Source of the DNA: Promethearchaeota archaeon
GTDB lineage: Archaea > Asgardarchaeota > Lokiarchaeia > Sigynarchaeales > SOKP01
Reading direction: 5' to 3'
Length of the DNA: 31,761 nucleotides
Assembly: GCA_019057975.1 (NCBI GenBank)
Contig: JAHLWJ010000011.1
Span: forward strand, 1 to 31,761
A program made the translations under genes and the position numbers. Below are positions 1 to 8,776 of this stretch, one piece after another (position 1 is the stretch's first letter; each line of letters begins with the position of its first letter). The notes beneath the pieces are model-generated. The model did no database searches. It saw nothing but the letters and a program-made list of their open reading frames with translations, and was not told the DNA's origin.

Positions 1-1305
1 GTGAAAGAACAAGAATATCAGGAAATGATAAAACGCTGTCTCCGCTGCTCAATATGTAAGTGGATTCCGCAACTACAAATTAAAAGTCAAAAATATGCTA
101 CTATTTGTCCATCTATAGATCTATTTAATTATCATGTATATAGTGGAGGTGGACGTATTATTTTAGCTCTTGCTTTAGAAATGGGACGAATTCAACCCTC
201 CGAAGAATTACGGGATATAGTATATAGATGTACTGAATGTGGGGGTTGTGCGGTATCTTGTAAGTTTTTAAACACTTTAGAACCACTTGAAATTATAATC
301 AAACTCAGAGAAAAGCTAGTTTCTTTGGGCTATGGACCAATGCCAAAACAACAACAATATATTGAAGCTGTGAAGAATAATCATAATCCATATAATGAAC
401 CTCATGAAAAAAGAATAGATTGGCTCCCAAAAGATATAAAGATTGATCCTAATGCAAAAACACTATATTTTGTAGGATGCACTTCTTCTTACAGGAGAAA
501 AGAAATAGCAATTGCGACTGCTCGTGTATTGAATGCTGCTAATTATTCATTTAAAATTCTTGATGGTAATGAATTTTGTTGTGGAAGTCCTGTTCTAAGA
601 ACTGGGGATAGAGATTCATTTATAGGACAATTAAACAAGAACATTGATATTATTGAAAAGGAAGGAATTGAAACTGTTGTTTTTAGTTGTGCAGGTTGTT
701 ATAATACCTTTAAAGTAGATTATCCTTTAGAAAGAGATTATAATTTTAAAGTATTTCACACTACTGAATTGTGTAATGATTTAATCTCAAGTTCTAAATT
801 AAAATTAAATAACCAAGTTCCTTATACCGTGACATACCACGATCCTTGTCATTTAGGGCGTAATTCGGAAAAATATGATAGATGGGATGGAGATGTTTTA
901 GAATTAATGCCTCTAATATCCATTAATATACCTGAAAAACCTAAAAGATGTGGAACAAATGGAATTTATGAAGTTCCAAGAGAAGTGTTAAGGAAAATAC
1001 CGGGGCTAAAATTTGTTGAAATGGAAAGGAACAAAGAATTTTCATATTGTTGCGGTGCTGGGGGTGGTGTAAAATCAGCATTTCCAGAGTTTGCCACTAA
1101 GACAGCAGTAACTCGGATTGAAGAAGCCGAAGATACTGGCGCAGAAATAATAGCTTCCGCATGTCCTTTTTGTTCAACAAATTTAAAAGATGGGATAAAC
1201 GAAAGAGGTTCTAGTTTAAGATTTTATGATATAAGTGAGTTATTATTAATGGCACTTGATTCACCACCTAAAACTGTTAAAGAATCATCAACGGAGGTTA
1301 CATGA
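1..1305 (+). CDS. HdrD/GlcF-like iron-sulfur oxidoreductase subunit (4Fe-4S + two CCG domains)
   Basis: Electron-transfer subunit of the HdrD/GlpC/GlcF type. Two ferredoxin-like cysteine sets lie near the N-terminus (C13, C16, C19 with C36; C77, C80, C83, C87). They are followed by two cysteine-rich CCG domains: C160, C193-C194, C230, C233 and C283, C350-C351, C388, C391. CCG domains bind non-cubane 4Fe-4S clusters in heterodisulfide reductases and related quinone- or flavin-linked dehydrogenases. The stop codon is directly followed by the ATG of the FAD oxidase gene, so the two are translationally coupled and probably form one complex, like GlcD/GlcF of glycolate oxidase. The reading frame opens with GTG at base 1, so the true start may lie upstream of the window. 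No membrane segment is seen. The family is sure; the electron partner and substrate are not. Confidence 0.88.
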   Translation: MKEQEYQEMIKRCLRCSICKWIPQLQIKSQKYATICPSIDLFNYHVYSGGGRIILALALEMGRIQPSEELRDIVYRCTECGGCAVSCKFLNTLEPLEIIIKLREKLVSLGYGPMPKQQQYIEAVKNNHNPYNEPHEKRIDWLPKDIKIDPNAKTLYFVGCTSSYRRKEIAIATARVLNAANYSFKILDGNEFCCGSPVLRTGDRDSFIGQLNKNIDIIEKEGIETVVFSCAGCYNTFKVDYPLERDYNFKVFHTTELCNDLISSSKLKLNNQVPYTVTYHDPCHLGRNSEKYDRWDGDVLELMPLISINIPEKPKRCGTNGIYEVPREVLRKIPGLKFVEMERNKEFSYCCGAGGGVKSAFPEFATKTAVTRIEEAEDTGAEIIASACPFCSTNLKDGINERGSSLRFYDISELLLMALDSPPKTVKESSTEVT

Positions 1306-2874
1306 ATGGTCCTGGAGAAAGAAATTCTTAAAGAATTTGAAGCAGTTGTTGGTGTGGAAAATGTTGATGATGGTGATGTTATAACTAATGTTTATGCCTA
1401 TAATTGGTGTATGGAAATTTTTAATTATATAGATGGTAAAGAATCTATTCCATTCTCCCCGATACCTAAAGCGGTTGTCTTACCATCATCTACAGAAGAA
1501 GTCCAAAACATAGTAAAATTATGCAATAAGTATAATATAATTTTTAAAGCACAGTCTACCGGCCTTGGACCTTGGAATCAGCCTTCATCTGATAATTCTA
1601 TCATTATAGATCTACGTCGTATGAATAAAATTGTTAAAATTGATGAGAAAAACCTCTATGCTGTTATTGAACCATATGTGAGCGGGGCCCAGCTTCAAGT
1701 TGAAATAATGAAATATGGCCTTAATTGCCATATGCCCGGAGCAGGTCCAATGGTTTCTCCATTAGCTAGCGCTACGAGCATGAATGGTCCAGGGTTTACA
1801 TCTCCTTCTACAGGACATAGTGCAAGGAACGTCTTAGCTGTAGAATGGGTATTACCAGATGGTGAGATTATGAGACTAGGGTCTTATGGGCTAAAAAATA
1901 ATCCTGATTGGTTCCATGGAGATGGTCCTGGTCCATCATTACGAGGTATCATGAGAGGATGGGCGGGCACAAAATCTGGGCTCGGAGTTTTTACTAAAGT
2001 TGCGGTAAAGCTGTTTCCGTATCCTTGTAAAACAGATTTTAAGGTTAAAGGATATTCCCCTAACTATGATTTTGAAATCCCAGATTTTATGAAATTATAC
2101 GTTATGGATTGTGGGAATTTTAAGAAACTCGAATCTACAATATTGAGTGTTGAAGAAGAAGAAATTTCATTTATGTGTAGTTATTTATCTGGTTTTGCGG
2201 TTATGGCAATATTTTCCAATTCAATTGAAAGTTTAATGGATAAAATGGCAATAGGAAGGATGAAAACTCCGTTAGTTGTATTAATAGTTGCTCGTACAAA
2301 ACGAGAATTTGAATATAAACAGAAAGTGATGGATCTCTTACTAAAAGAATTAAACTTAAAAAATATTATCGGAAAAATTTATACCCCCAATCCAATATTT
2401 TATGCTGAAGCCCTTCGTTCAAATTTGGGATTACATGGTTTTATCGCAACAGGAGGCTTTCAATCTTCAAAGGGAGTTGCTGATACAGCAGCCGTATGCC
2501 TTCGAAGCACAAAATCAAATATCTCTTTAAAACAGGAGTATATTAAGAAAGGAGTAATTGCTAACGATTTTGGAGAGGGTACATGGATGACTTCATACGA
2601 ATCAGGGCATTATTTTCATATGGAATCCCCGACGATGTTTGATCAAACCGATGAACAAAGTGTTGAAGGAATGGCTGAATATATGGAAAGAAGTAATCAA
2701 TTGGATTTACTCAAACATCTTGGTGCTCCTTTTTTTGTTGAGGGAACCCGAATGCATGAGCTTTTTGGACCCCATATGTCAAATTATCATATATGGTTAA
2801 GAAAAATTAAAGAAGTATTTGACCCAAATAATATTTCGGATTCAGGATTTTATATTTCACCACAAAACAAATAA
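1306..2874 (+). CDS. GlcD-type FAD-linked oxidase
   Basis: Flavoprotein of the FAD-binding PCMH/GlcD superfamily (glycolate oxidase, D-lactate dehydrogenase, alkyl-DHAP synthase relatives), 522 residues. The FAD-binding domain spans roughly residues 50-240: the PKAVVLPSSTEEVQ entry motif, the LDLRRMNKI-like strand, and a glycine-rich segment around PGAGPMVSPLASATSMNG. The rest resembles the FAD-oxidase C-terminal cap. It starts at the base after the stop of the Fe-S subunit gene, with a strong Shine-Dalgarno GGAGG at 1293-1297. It probably oxidises a hydroxylated or saturated substrate and passes electrons to the upstream CCG protein. The downstream SCP2-like and CrtC-like genes hint at a lipid or isoprenoid substrate; that is inference. 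The substrate cannot be read from the sequence. Confidence 0.85.
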   Translation: MVLEKEILKEFEAVVGVENVDDGDVITNVYAYNWCMEIFNYIDGKESIPFSPIPKAVVLPSSTEEVQNIVKLCNKYNIIFKAQSTGLGPWNQPSSDNSIIIDLRRMNKIVKIDEKNLYAVIEPYVSGAQLQVEIMKYGLNCHMPGAGPMVSPLASATSMNGPGFTSPSTGHSARNVLAVEWVLPDGEIMRLGSYGLKNNPDWFHGDGPGPSLRGIMRGWAGTKSGLGVFTKVAVKLFPYPCKTDFKVKGYSPNYDFEIPDFMKLYVMDCGNFKKLESTILSVEEEEISFMCSYLSGFAVMAIFSNSIESLMDKMAIGRMKTPLVVLIVARTKREFEYKQKVMDLLLKELNLKNIIGKIYTPNPIFYAEALRSNLGLHGFIATGGFQSSKGVADTAAVCLRSTKSNISLKQEYIKKGVIANDFGEGTWMTSYESGHYFHMESPTMFDQTDEQSVEGMAEYMERSNQLDLLKHLGAPFFVEGTRMHELFGPHMSNYHIWLRKIKEVFDPNNISDSGFYISPQNK

Positions 2875-2899
2875 AAACAATGAGATTAAGAGCATTAGC

Positions 2900-3316
2900 A
2901 TGGTAGAATCAAACCAAGAAAATAAAAAAATAAGGGGTTTTGCAGTCCTGATCAATAGCATCCTAACACCTCTAAATGAAAATAAGAAGTTTCAAGAAAA
3001 ATTTGGAAACGTCTATGCTAAAATTCTTTTAAATGCTTCAAACTTAAACCATGCAGCAATTATTATAATTGATAAGGGAATACTGAGGGTTGAAAGCATT
3101 CCAAATAAACCAAAAGAGAATTTGAAAAAGCGAAAGGTAGGATGGAACGCATTTTTAGAGATGGATACTCAAACTTTTCTTGCTCTTGCTATGAATCGGC
3201 TTTCACTAATTGGGGTAGCGAAAAAATGGATAAGCCGTAGGGTAAAAATGCGTGGGATAAGAAAATTGCTTATTTTATTAAAGATTTTTAGATTTTTAGC
3301 AAATTATGAAGAATAA
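2900..3316 (+). CDS. small SCP2-like (sterol-carrier fold) protein
   Basis: Protein of 138 residues. The frame is open further upstream, but the ATG at 2900 avoids overlap with the preceding oxidase gene (which ends at 2874) and removes a non-conserved-looking leader; a weak AAGAG lies upstream. The second half (about residues 75-130) has the SCP2-like pattern of an aromatic strand (VGWNAFLEMD), a TFLALAMNRLS helix, then a basic RRVKMRG turn and a hydrophobic helix. This resembles the 'G-lkikGd' end of SCP2 lipid-binding domains. Such domains bind acyl chains, sterols or isoprenoids. It sits 25 bp after the FAD oxidase gene and 23 bp before the CrtC-like gene, so a substrate-carrier role is plausible. 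The family call rests on pattern only and is moderate. Confidence 0.5.
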   Translation: MVESNQENKKIRGFAVLINSILTPLNENKKFQEKFGNVYAKILLNASNLNHAAIIIIDKGILRVESIPNKPKENLKKRKVGWNAFLEMDTQTFLALAMNRLSLIGVAKKWISRRVKMRGIRKLLILLKIFRFLANYEE

Positions 3317-3339
3317 ATAATATATTAAAAAGATTAATT

Positions 3340-4386
3340 ATGAGTACAAAAATTAAAGAAACTTGGTTAGGACCGGGCAGAAAGGATGGCCAAATTAAAC
3401 CAATCACACCTAAAGATGATGCCTTACACATCGATATGAAAGGGAAAGGAACTAGAGAATGGTGGTATTTTGATGCCCGTCTTGATAATGGATATACAGT
3501 AGTAGGATTTTTTCGAGCAAAACATGAACGAACTGGTAAAACTGGCGTAGAAATTACGATTTATAAACCCGATGGGAAGAAAATCCAGAACGTAATTGAT
3601 TATTCTCATTCTGATCTTAGAGCGTCTCGAGAAATACCTGATGTGAAAATTGGTAATAATTATATTAAAGTTGATTTTTCGAACAAAGATTTACCAATCT
3701 ACGAAATTTTCCTAGATGAAGGTGAATACGGGCTTCATTTAAAATACACAGCTACAGTTCATGGCTGGAAGCCCGGAAACGGATATATTGAATTTGGAAA
3801 GTCAAATCAATTTGGTTGGGTTATAGCTCTGCCTCGAGCAGACGTTGAAGGAACTATTAAAGTTAACGGTGAAGATATCCAAGTAAAAGGCATTGGATAT
3901 CATGATCATAATTGGTTAAATTTTAATTTTGCTTTGATAATTGATTATTGGTACTGGGGACGGATATACAGCGATAATTTTACAGTTATTTTTGCTTACA
4001 TTAAATGCAATAAAAGAATGGATAATTATCCAATACAAGTTCTCATGATTGCTAAAAATGAGAACGTATTCCTTAGTACAGGTGAATATGAAATGTTTCA
4101 AGATGATTTTGAATATAATGAAAAAGCTGGAAATAAATATCCGAAAGTTTTAAAGTTAAATTTTGGCAACGGTAATGAAATTATCCTTAACGTTCAAGAT
4201 ATTATTGACTCTGATAATTTACTTTATGAATTAGGTTCTATTACACGTTTCTTAGCGAAAAATCTCTTGAAATTAAAACCAGGATATTTTCGATTAAATT
4301 CTAAATTTCAACTCAACTTACAAATTGATGGGAAAACTCACGTAGAAAAAGGAACCACGCTTCACGAGATGGTTATCACTAAATAA
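3340..4386 (+). CDS. CrtC/AttH-type lipocalin-fold protein (hydroxyneurosporene synthase-like)
   Basis: 348 residues with signature features of the CrtC (carotenoid 1,2-hydratase) / AttH lipocalin-like family: EWWYFD at residues 40-45 in the first strand, GYHDHNW at 186-192, and an aromatic YWYWGRIY block at 203-210 starting the second lipocalin-like half. CrtC hydrates terminal isoprene double bonds; relatives act as hydratases or as cyclase/Diels-Alderase-type folds on hydrophobic substrates. No carotenoid genes are visible nearby, so the real substrate may be another isoprenoid, for example a membrane lipid chain or quinone tail. No signal peptide is apparent. It is the last gene of the four-gene run and ends 15 bp before the 3' end of a convergent gene. 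The family is good; the reaction is unknown. Confidence 0.75.
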   Translation: MSTKIKETWLGPGRKDGQIKPITPKDDALHIDMKGKGTREWWYFDARLDNGYTVVGFFRAKHERTGKTGVEITIYKPDGKKIQNVIDYSHSDLRASREIPDVKIGNNYIKVDFSNKDLPIYEIFLDEGEYGLHLKYTATVHGWKPGNGYIEFGKSNQFGWVIALPRADVEGTIKVNGEDIQVKGIGYHDHNWLNFNFALIIDYWYWGRIYSDNFTVIFAYIKCNKRMDNYPIQVLMIAKNENVFLSTGEYEMFQDDFEYNEKAGNKYPKVLKLNFGNGNEIILNVQDIIDSDNLLYELGSITRFLAKNLLKLKPGYFRLNSKFQLNLQIDGKTHVEKGTTLHEMVITK

Positions 4387-4401
4387 AAATATATTGAAAT
4401 T

Positions 4402-5097
4402 CTACTTTTTTACTTCCAATGCTTTTTTTGGGAATAATCGTTCTATCAATTTTACGCTATGAGTATCCATATCATATTCTACTAAACCTACTTTAGCAAG
4501 TTCTTGCACTGAATGTAGCACAAAAGCACCACCGATACCTAGTGTTGTTTTTAACTCATCTCTTGTCATTACTTCTTTGTCACCATGTAATGTAAGGAGA
4601 ATCCTGTAATGAGCTTGCCCGCTCCAGATCTCCGAAACTAATACCGAATAGATTGAAAGCAAGGCACGAACTCTCTCAAAGTTATATTCTGCGTTTTCTG
4701 CTTCTTCAGCTGCTGTCATAAACTTTGATAATTCCACCTTCACTTTTTGATATTCATCAAGCAATTTCATCTGTTCTTCTGTAAGTGAGCCTATTTGTTG
4801 ATCTTTTTCTTGTTTTTCAAGTTCAAGTTTCCTAGTTCCTTCTTCTAGCGTTTTCTTATCTATTTCTAATTGTTGTTTTTCGGTTTCTAAAGAGCTCTTT
4901 TCTTGCTCTAAGAATATTTTTTCTTTTTCGAGTTTTTCTTTCTCATTACTAAGCTCTACTTTATCACTCTCGAGGGTTAATAAGGCAGTTCTAGAAGTTT
5001 CTAAGACCTCAATAAATTCTTTAAAACTAGATTCAGCCGCTTGAATGGTCTTATCAAGAGTGCTTAAGGTTTTTTCTTCATCTTCCATTGGAATCAC
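4402..5097 (-). CDS. coiled-coil protein with C-terminal winged-helix domain
   Basis: 231 residues. A long heptad-like, Glu/Lys-rich coiled coil runs from about residue 20 to 125 with repeated LEKEK/LELEKQE patterns. It is followed by a winged-helix-like domain (about 155-228) with the segment MTRDELKTTLGIGGAFVLHSVQELAKVGLVEYD, typical of a recognition helix and wing. It is probably a DNA-binding regulator that dimerises through the coiled coil, but an architectural role cannot be excluded. Translation could start at the GTG at 5097 or the ATG three codons in (5088); neither has a clear Shine-Dalgarno sequence. It is convergent with the CrtC-like gene and divergent from the MFS transporter, which it might control. 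No close family is recognised. Confidence 0.7.
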   Translation of the reverse strand: MIPMEDEEKTLSTLDKTIQAAESSFKEFIEVLETSRTALLTLESDKVELSNEKEKLEKEKIFLEQEKSSLETEKQQLEIDKKTLEEGTRKLELEKQEKDQQIGSLTEEQMKLLDEYQKVKVELSKFMTAAEEAENAEYNFERVRALLSIYSVLVSEIWSGQAHYRILLTLHGDKEVMTRDELKTTLGIGGAFVLHSVQELAKVGLVEYDMDTHSVKLIERLFPKKALEVKK

Positions 5098-5308
5098 AAT
5101 TTATTTTTATTAATTATTTCTAATATATTTATGTAATTTAAAGATTTTTTAATCTGTGAATGAAGAAGATAGGAGTCATTAAAAACAAAGTTAATTCTTG
5201 AAGTTTTTATTTTACATTTGCTTCATTACTTCATCATCATATTAGTTTAATTATATTTTACTATTGAAGATTTAAACTTTAAATGATTTATCTTTAACAA
5301 TTTAATAT

Positions 5309-5323
5309 TATCGATTTTCGATA
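5309..5323. promoter_or_regulatory. perfect inverted repeat upstream of the MFS gene
   Basis: TATCGA-TTT-TCGATA: 6-bp arms with a 3-bp spacer, 27 bp before the MFS start codon, in the divergent region shared with the coiled-coil winged-helix gene. Its place suggests an operator, perhaps for that neighbour; AT-rich DNA makes chance palindromes common. Confidence 0.3.
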
Positions 5324-5349
5324 TCAAAAAGGATGCTTAAAATAATATT

Positions 5350-6630
5350 ATGTCTATAACCCCTAGCGAAGGAGAAAAGGAAACTTTTAAATGGATTAAT
5401 AAGCAGGGAATAATGTGGAAGTTTAAATTCTATGGTTTCTTTAAGAATCTCAAGTTTTTTGAACCCTATTTGCTGTTAATCTTTTTAGCATGGGAGATCA
5501 ACCTATTCCAAATCGGTTTATTAATTGCTATTCAAGAAGCATTTACTTTTATTTTCGAGATCCCGTCAGGAATGATTGCTGATATAAGGGGTAAAAAAAC
5601 CGAATTATTATTTTGTTTTGTTTTTTATATTCTCTCTTTTTTCTTTTATTTTTTGGGACCTGATTACTTTATATTAATGATTGGAGCTATGTTTTTCGGT
5701 TTAGGTGAAGCTTTCCGTTCAGGAACACATAAAGCGATGGAAATGCAGTGGATGGAAAAAAATGGAATTCTAAAATATAAATCGTATGTCTATGGCACCA
5801 CAAGGTCCTATAGTTTATATGGTTCGGCTATTTCAAGTGTTTTAGCTATAATCTTTATATTAAATATCCCCGCAAATAGATGGATCTTCATTTTAACCAT
5901 TATTCCTTATATCATTGATTTTATTCTTATTAGTACTTACCCAAAATATATGAATGAGCACTCACCTAAGAAAGGAAGCTATTGGAAAGACCTTACTGGA
6001 GCATTTAAGGGTATAAAGATTGTGATTACAGACCGTAAGCTTAGAAAGGGCCTAATATCTAATTCTACATATGACGGTATTTTCAAATCTCTTAAAGATT
6101 ATATACAACCTATAATGAAATTATTCATAGTTGTTTTATTAATAGATTTAGCAATTACTAGCTCACCTGAAGAGGAAGAATTCTATTTAACCTTAATGGT
6201 TGGTTTAATATATGCTTCATTTTATTTGGTTTCATCCTTTTCGTCGAAAAGAGCCTATTTTGTATTAAAAAAAGTAAAATCTTCTAAGTATGCGATGGAT
6301 ACTATATTTTTTATATTCGCAATTTTAATTTTTTGTGAGGCACTCTTAATTTGGTTTCAAATACCACTTTTAATAATAATTATTTACTTAATTATTTATG
6401 TTATATATAATCTCAGAAGACCAATTGGTGTGGATTACTTAGGAGATATAATGGAAAAAGATCAGAGAGCAACAATATTGAGCGTGGAAGCGTTGCTAAG
6501 ATCACTTTTAGTTATCATTTTCGCCCCTCTATTCGGTTTTATAGCTGAGGTATTTTCAATTGAGGTATTATTTCTTTGGCTAGCAGTATTTATGATATTT
6601 TTAAATCTTTTAATTCTACGAGGTTCATAA
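5350..6630 (+). CDS. major facilitator superfamily transporter
   Basis: 426 residues, very hydrophobic, with about 10-12 predicted membrane helices. The MFS motif A between helices 2 and 3 is clear: GMIADIRGKK at residues 74-83. Motif-like charged loops such as RRPIGVDYLGD occur in the second half. Most likely a secondary exporter or uptake carrier in the cell membrane; the substrate cannot be predicted. The ATG at 5350 has no well-placed Shine-Dalgarno sequence (an AGGATG is 15 bp away). The gene is transcribed divergently from the coiled-coil winged-helix gene over a 250-bp spacer holding the 5309-5323 palindrome, and convergently with pepT. Confidence 0.85.
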   Translation: MSITPSEGEKETFKWINKQGIMWKFKFYGFFKNLKFFEPYLLLIFLAWEINLFQIGLLIAIQEAFTFIFEIPSGMIADIRGKKTELLFCFVFYILSFFFYFLGPDYFILMIGAMFFGLGEAFRSGTHKAMEMQWMEKNGILKYKSYVYGTTRSYSLYGSAISSVLAIIFILNIPANRWIFILTIIPYIIDFILISTYPKYMNEHSPKKGSYWKDLTGAFKGIKIVITDRKLRKGLISNSTYDGIFKSLKDYIQPIMKLFIVVLLIDLAITSSPEEEEFYLTLMVGLIYASFYLVSSFSSKRAYFVLKKVKSSKYAMDTIFFIFAILIFCEALLIWFQIPLLIIIIYLIIYVIYNLRRPIGVDYLGDIMEKDQRATILSVEALLRSLLVIIFAPLFGFIAEVFSIEVLFLWLAVFMIFLNLLILRGS

Positions 6631-6647
6631 ACAGAAGAAGATATTAA

Positions 6648-7907
6648 TTATTTCTCTATCCATAGTTGTGCTAAATGAATAATAACTTCACTTGCCTTTT
6701 GTAATGCTAATGTTGGTATATGTTCCTTTCTTGAATGAAACAATAATCCCCCAGAGAAAAGGTTAGGGGTAAGCACACCCATAGCACTCAATTTACTGCC
6801 GTCAGTACCACCCCTGATAGGATGCATTATTGGGTCTAATCCTGAATTTTCAATCGCCTGCTTAGCTAAATCAATTATGATAGGTTTTTTTTCTAAAAAC
6901 TTAATCATATTTTGGTATTGATGCAAGAAATCTAATTGGATTTCTAATCCTAGATATCTGATCTCATATGCCACTTTTAATTTTTTAATATAATCCATCC
7001 GTTTGTGATTATTTTTTTCATTAAAATCTCTAATTATTACTTTTGCTGTTGCTTCTTCTGCAATTCCTTGAAGCTTTGTTAAATGATAAAACCCTTCTCT
7101 TTTTTCTGTATGTTGTGGTGATTCAGCTTCAGGGAGCTCACTAAAAAATCTGCTTGCGATTTGTATTGCATTAATCATCTTATTTTTTGCATACCCTGGA
7201 TGAACACTTAACCCCTTAAATTTGAATGTCGCCCGCCAAGCATCGAAACATTCATATTCTAATTCTCCCATTTCTCCTCCATCAACAGTATAACATATTT
7301 TTGGAAGCCTTTTTTCATCTACTTTAGTTATTCCCAATCCAGTCTCTTCGTCAGGAGAAAAACATACAAATATTGGTCCATGTTTTAATTCAGGATATTT
7401 GTGCCAAGCAGCACATGCTGCCATAATTTCTGCAATCCCTGCTTTATCATCTGCACCTAATAAGGTGTCTCCCTCAGATGTTATAATATCAAGACCAATA
7501 TATTTTTCTAATGCTGGAGAATCATCAAAATGCAATTTTAATCCTTTATCTTGGGCAAATTTTATGACACTACCATCATAATTTTGGTGAATAACAGGTT
7601 TTACATTTTTACCACTTACAGCATCAGAAGTATCTAAATGAGCTAATAAACCAATTGCTGTTTTCTTTTCAAATCCTTCACTTGGTGGTAAACATGCATA
7701 TACAAACCCATATTCATCATGAATTACATCTTCCAGATTTAGTGCTTTTAGTTCCTCAACCAATAATTTTCCTAAATCAAATTGGTTTTTTGTAGTAGGG
7801 ACTGTTTCTCCATTTTGATCTGAGGTGGTCCAAACTTTTACGTATCTTAAAAATCGTTCTACAGCATCATTGAATAAAAATTCTTGTATCTCTTTTGAAA
7901 GTTCCAT
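6648..7907 (-). CDS. pepT: peptidase T (M20 aminotripeptidase)
   Basis: 419 residues, close to the usual 405-410 of peptidase T. Zinc ligands and catalytic residues of the M20B family are in place: H90 and D92 in AHLDTSD, D153 in LLGADDKAG, E187-E188 in SPDEETG, the VDGGEMGELEYE metal-binding strand, and a late His in LLFHSRKEHIP. The enzyme removes the N-terminal residue from tripeptides in the cytoplasm, the last stage of peptide use. The ATG at 7907 has no Shine-Dalgarno sequence, which would suit a leaderless message. PepT is mainly a bacterial family, so ancient transfer into this lineage is possible (inference). It follows the MFS gene convergently and has no functional partner nearby. 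Confidence 0.93.
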   Translation of the reverse strand: MELSKEIQEFLFNDAVERFLRYVKVWTTSDQNGETVPTTKNQFDLGKLLVEELKALNLEDVIHDEYGFVYACLPPSEGFEKKTAIGLLAHLDTSDAVSGKNVKPVIHQNYDGSVIKFAQDKGLKLHFDDSPALEKYIGLDIITSEGDTLLGADDKAGIAEIMAACAAWHKYPELKHGPIFVCFSPDEETGLGITKVDEKRLPKICYTVDGGEMGELEYECFDAWRATFKFKGLSVHPGYAKNKMINAIQIASRFFSELPEAESPQHTEKREGFYHLTKLQGIAEEATAKVIIRDFNEKNNHKRMDYIKKLKVAYEIRYLGLEIQLDFLHQYQNMIKFLEKKPIIIDLAKQAIENSGLDPIMHPIRGGTDGSKLSAMGVLTPNLFSGGLLFHSRKEHIPTLALQKASEVIIHLAQLWIEK

Positions 7908-7977
7908 ATTGTTGAAAATTAATCTTAAATTTTAAATTTAAACAATATTTTAAGATGATACGATAATTCCATAACAT

Positions 7978-8763
7978 TCACTTTCCCTTAAATATTGGTT
8001 CTCGTTTCTCAAGAAAGGATTTATTACCCTCCCCGTAATCGTGTGTTTTCATGTTCTCACTAAATAATTTGAATTCATTTTGTAAAGAACTAGTAAGATT
8101 ATTATTATATGAATAGTTTATCATCGCTTTATTATAACCGAGACATATTGTTGGCATTTCTGCAATTTTTTGTATGAATTCTTTTGATTTTGCACTGAAT
8201 TCAGAAGCAGGAAAAACTTTATTTACTAATCCCATTTTGAGAGCTTCCTTTGCATCTAAATGTCGTCCTGTAAATATTATTTCTGTTGCCTGTGCAAAAC
8301 CTATTATTCTAGGAAGAAACCAACTTGCACCATGCAACATACAAATCGCTCTCGATGTTCTGTGGTCTCCCATTTCTAGATTATCCGCTGCTAATCGAAA
8401 ATCACAAGCAAGTGCCAATTCGAATCCTGCACCTAAGCAATATCCATGCAATAGAGCGATAACTGGTTTTCTTACTTCTCTAATTAAGTAAATTAGCTTA
8501 TGATGTGGTAATTTAAATTTTTCATCTAATGGTGGAAATTGGCCCATATTTTCCAAATCATCACCTGAACAAAAAGCTCTGCCAGCACCTTTAAGAACAA
8601 TTGCCCTAATCGACTTATCTTCCATTATAGGTTCTAATACATCTATAATTTCCATTGTTGTAGGAAATTGTAAGGCATTTAGTTTGTTTGGACGATTCAG
8701 AGTTATAGTACAAACTCCTGAATCTATCCTGACAAGAATATCTTTATAGTTTTTTTCTGAAAT
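7978..8763 (-). CDS. enoyl-CoA hydratase/isomerase family protein, ATT start inferred
   Basis: Crotonase-fold protein. The oxyanion-hole segments are clear: GAGRAFCSGDDL and LLHGYCLGAGFELALACDFRLAA. The first in-frame ATG (8655) falls inside the conserved N-terminal region; the 36 codons before it are open and encode the family's opening strands, including TLNRPNKLNAL. No ATG, GTG or TTG exists in this stretch before the TAG at 8776-8778. The ATT at 8763-8761 lies 7 bases after a GGAGAG Shine-Dalgarno sequence (8776-8771) and gives 261 residues, the normal family length. The usual catalytic glutamate pair of hydratases is not obvious around EMGDHRTSRAICMLHGAS, so it may be an isomerase, thioesterase or other acyl-CoA enzyme. 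It probably acts with the acyl-CoA synthetase at the window's end. Confidence 0.85.
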   Translation of the reverse strand: MSEKNYKDILVRIDSGVCTITLNRPNKLNALQFPTTMEIIDVLEPIMEDKSIRAIVLKGAGRAFCSGDDLENMGQFPPLDEKFKLPHHKLIYLIREVRKPVIALLHGYCLGAGFELALACDFRLAADNLEMGDHRTSRAICMLHGASWFLPRIIGFAQATEIIFTGRHLDAKEALKMGLVNKVFPASEFSAKSKEFIQKIAEMPTICLGYNKAMINYSYNNNLTSSLQNEFKLFSENMKTHDYGEGNKSFLEKREPIFKGK

Positions 8764-8770
8764 GATAAAT

Positions 8771-8776
8771 CTCTCC
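8771..8776 (-). promoter_or_regulatory. Shine-Dalgarno sequence GGAGAG that sets a non-ATG start
   Basis: GGAGAG on the minus strand overlaps the in-frame stop TAG (8776-8778) and stands 7 bases before the ATT at 8763. It fixes the translation start of the enoyl-CoA hydratase-family gene at a codon that standard gene callers ignore. Confidence 0.6.

Noticed and set aside
2819..2899. Upstream extension of the SCP2-like gene overlapping the FAD oxidase
   Set aside because: It overlaps the oxidase 3' end in another frame and adds a leader without domain features; the ATG at 2900 is more natural.
8174..8491. 105-codon plus-strand frame inside the enoyl-CoA hydratase-family gene
   Set aside because: Complementary shadow of a well-recognised crotonase-fold gene; no ribosome site or domain.
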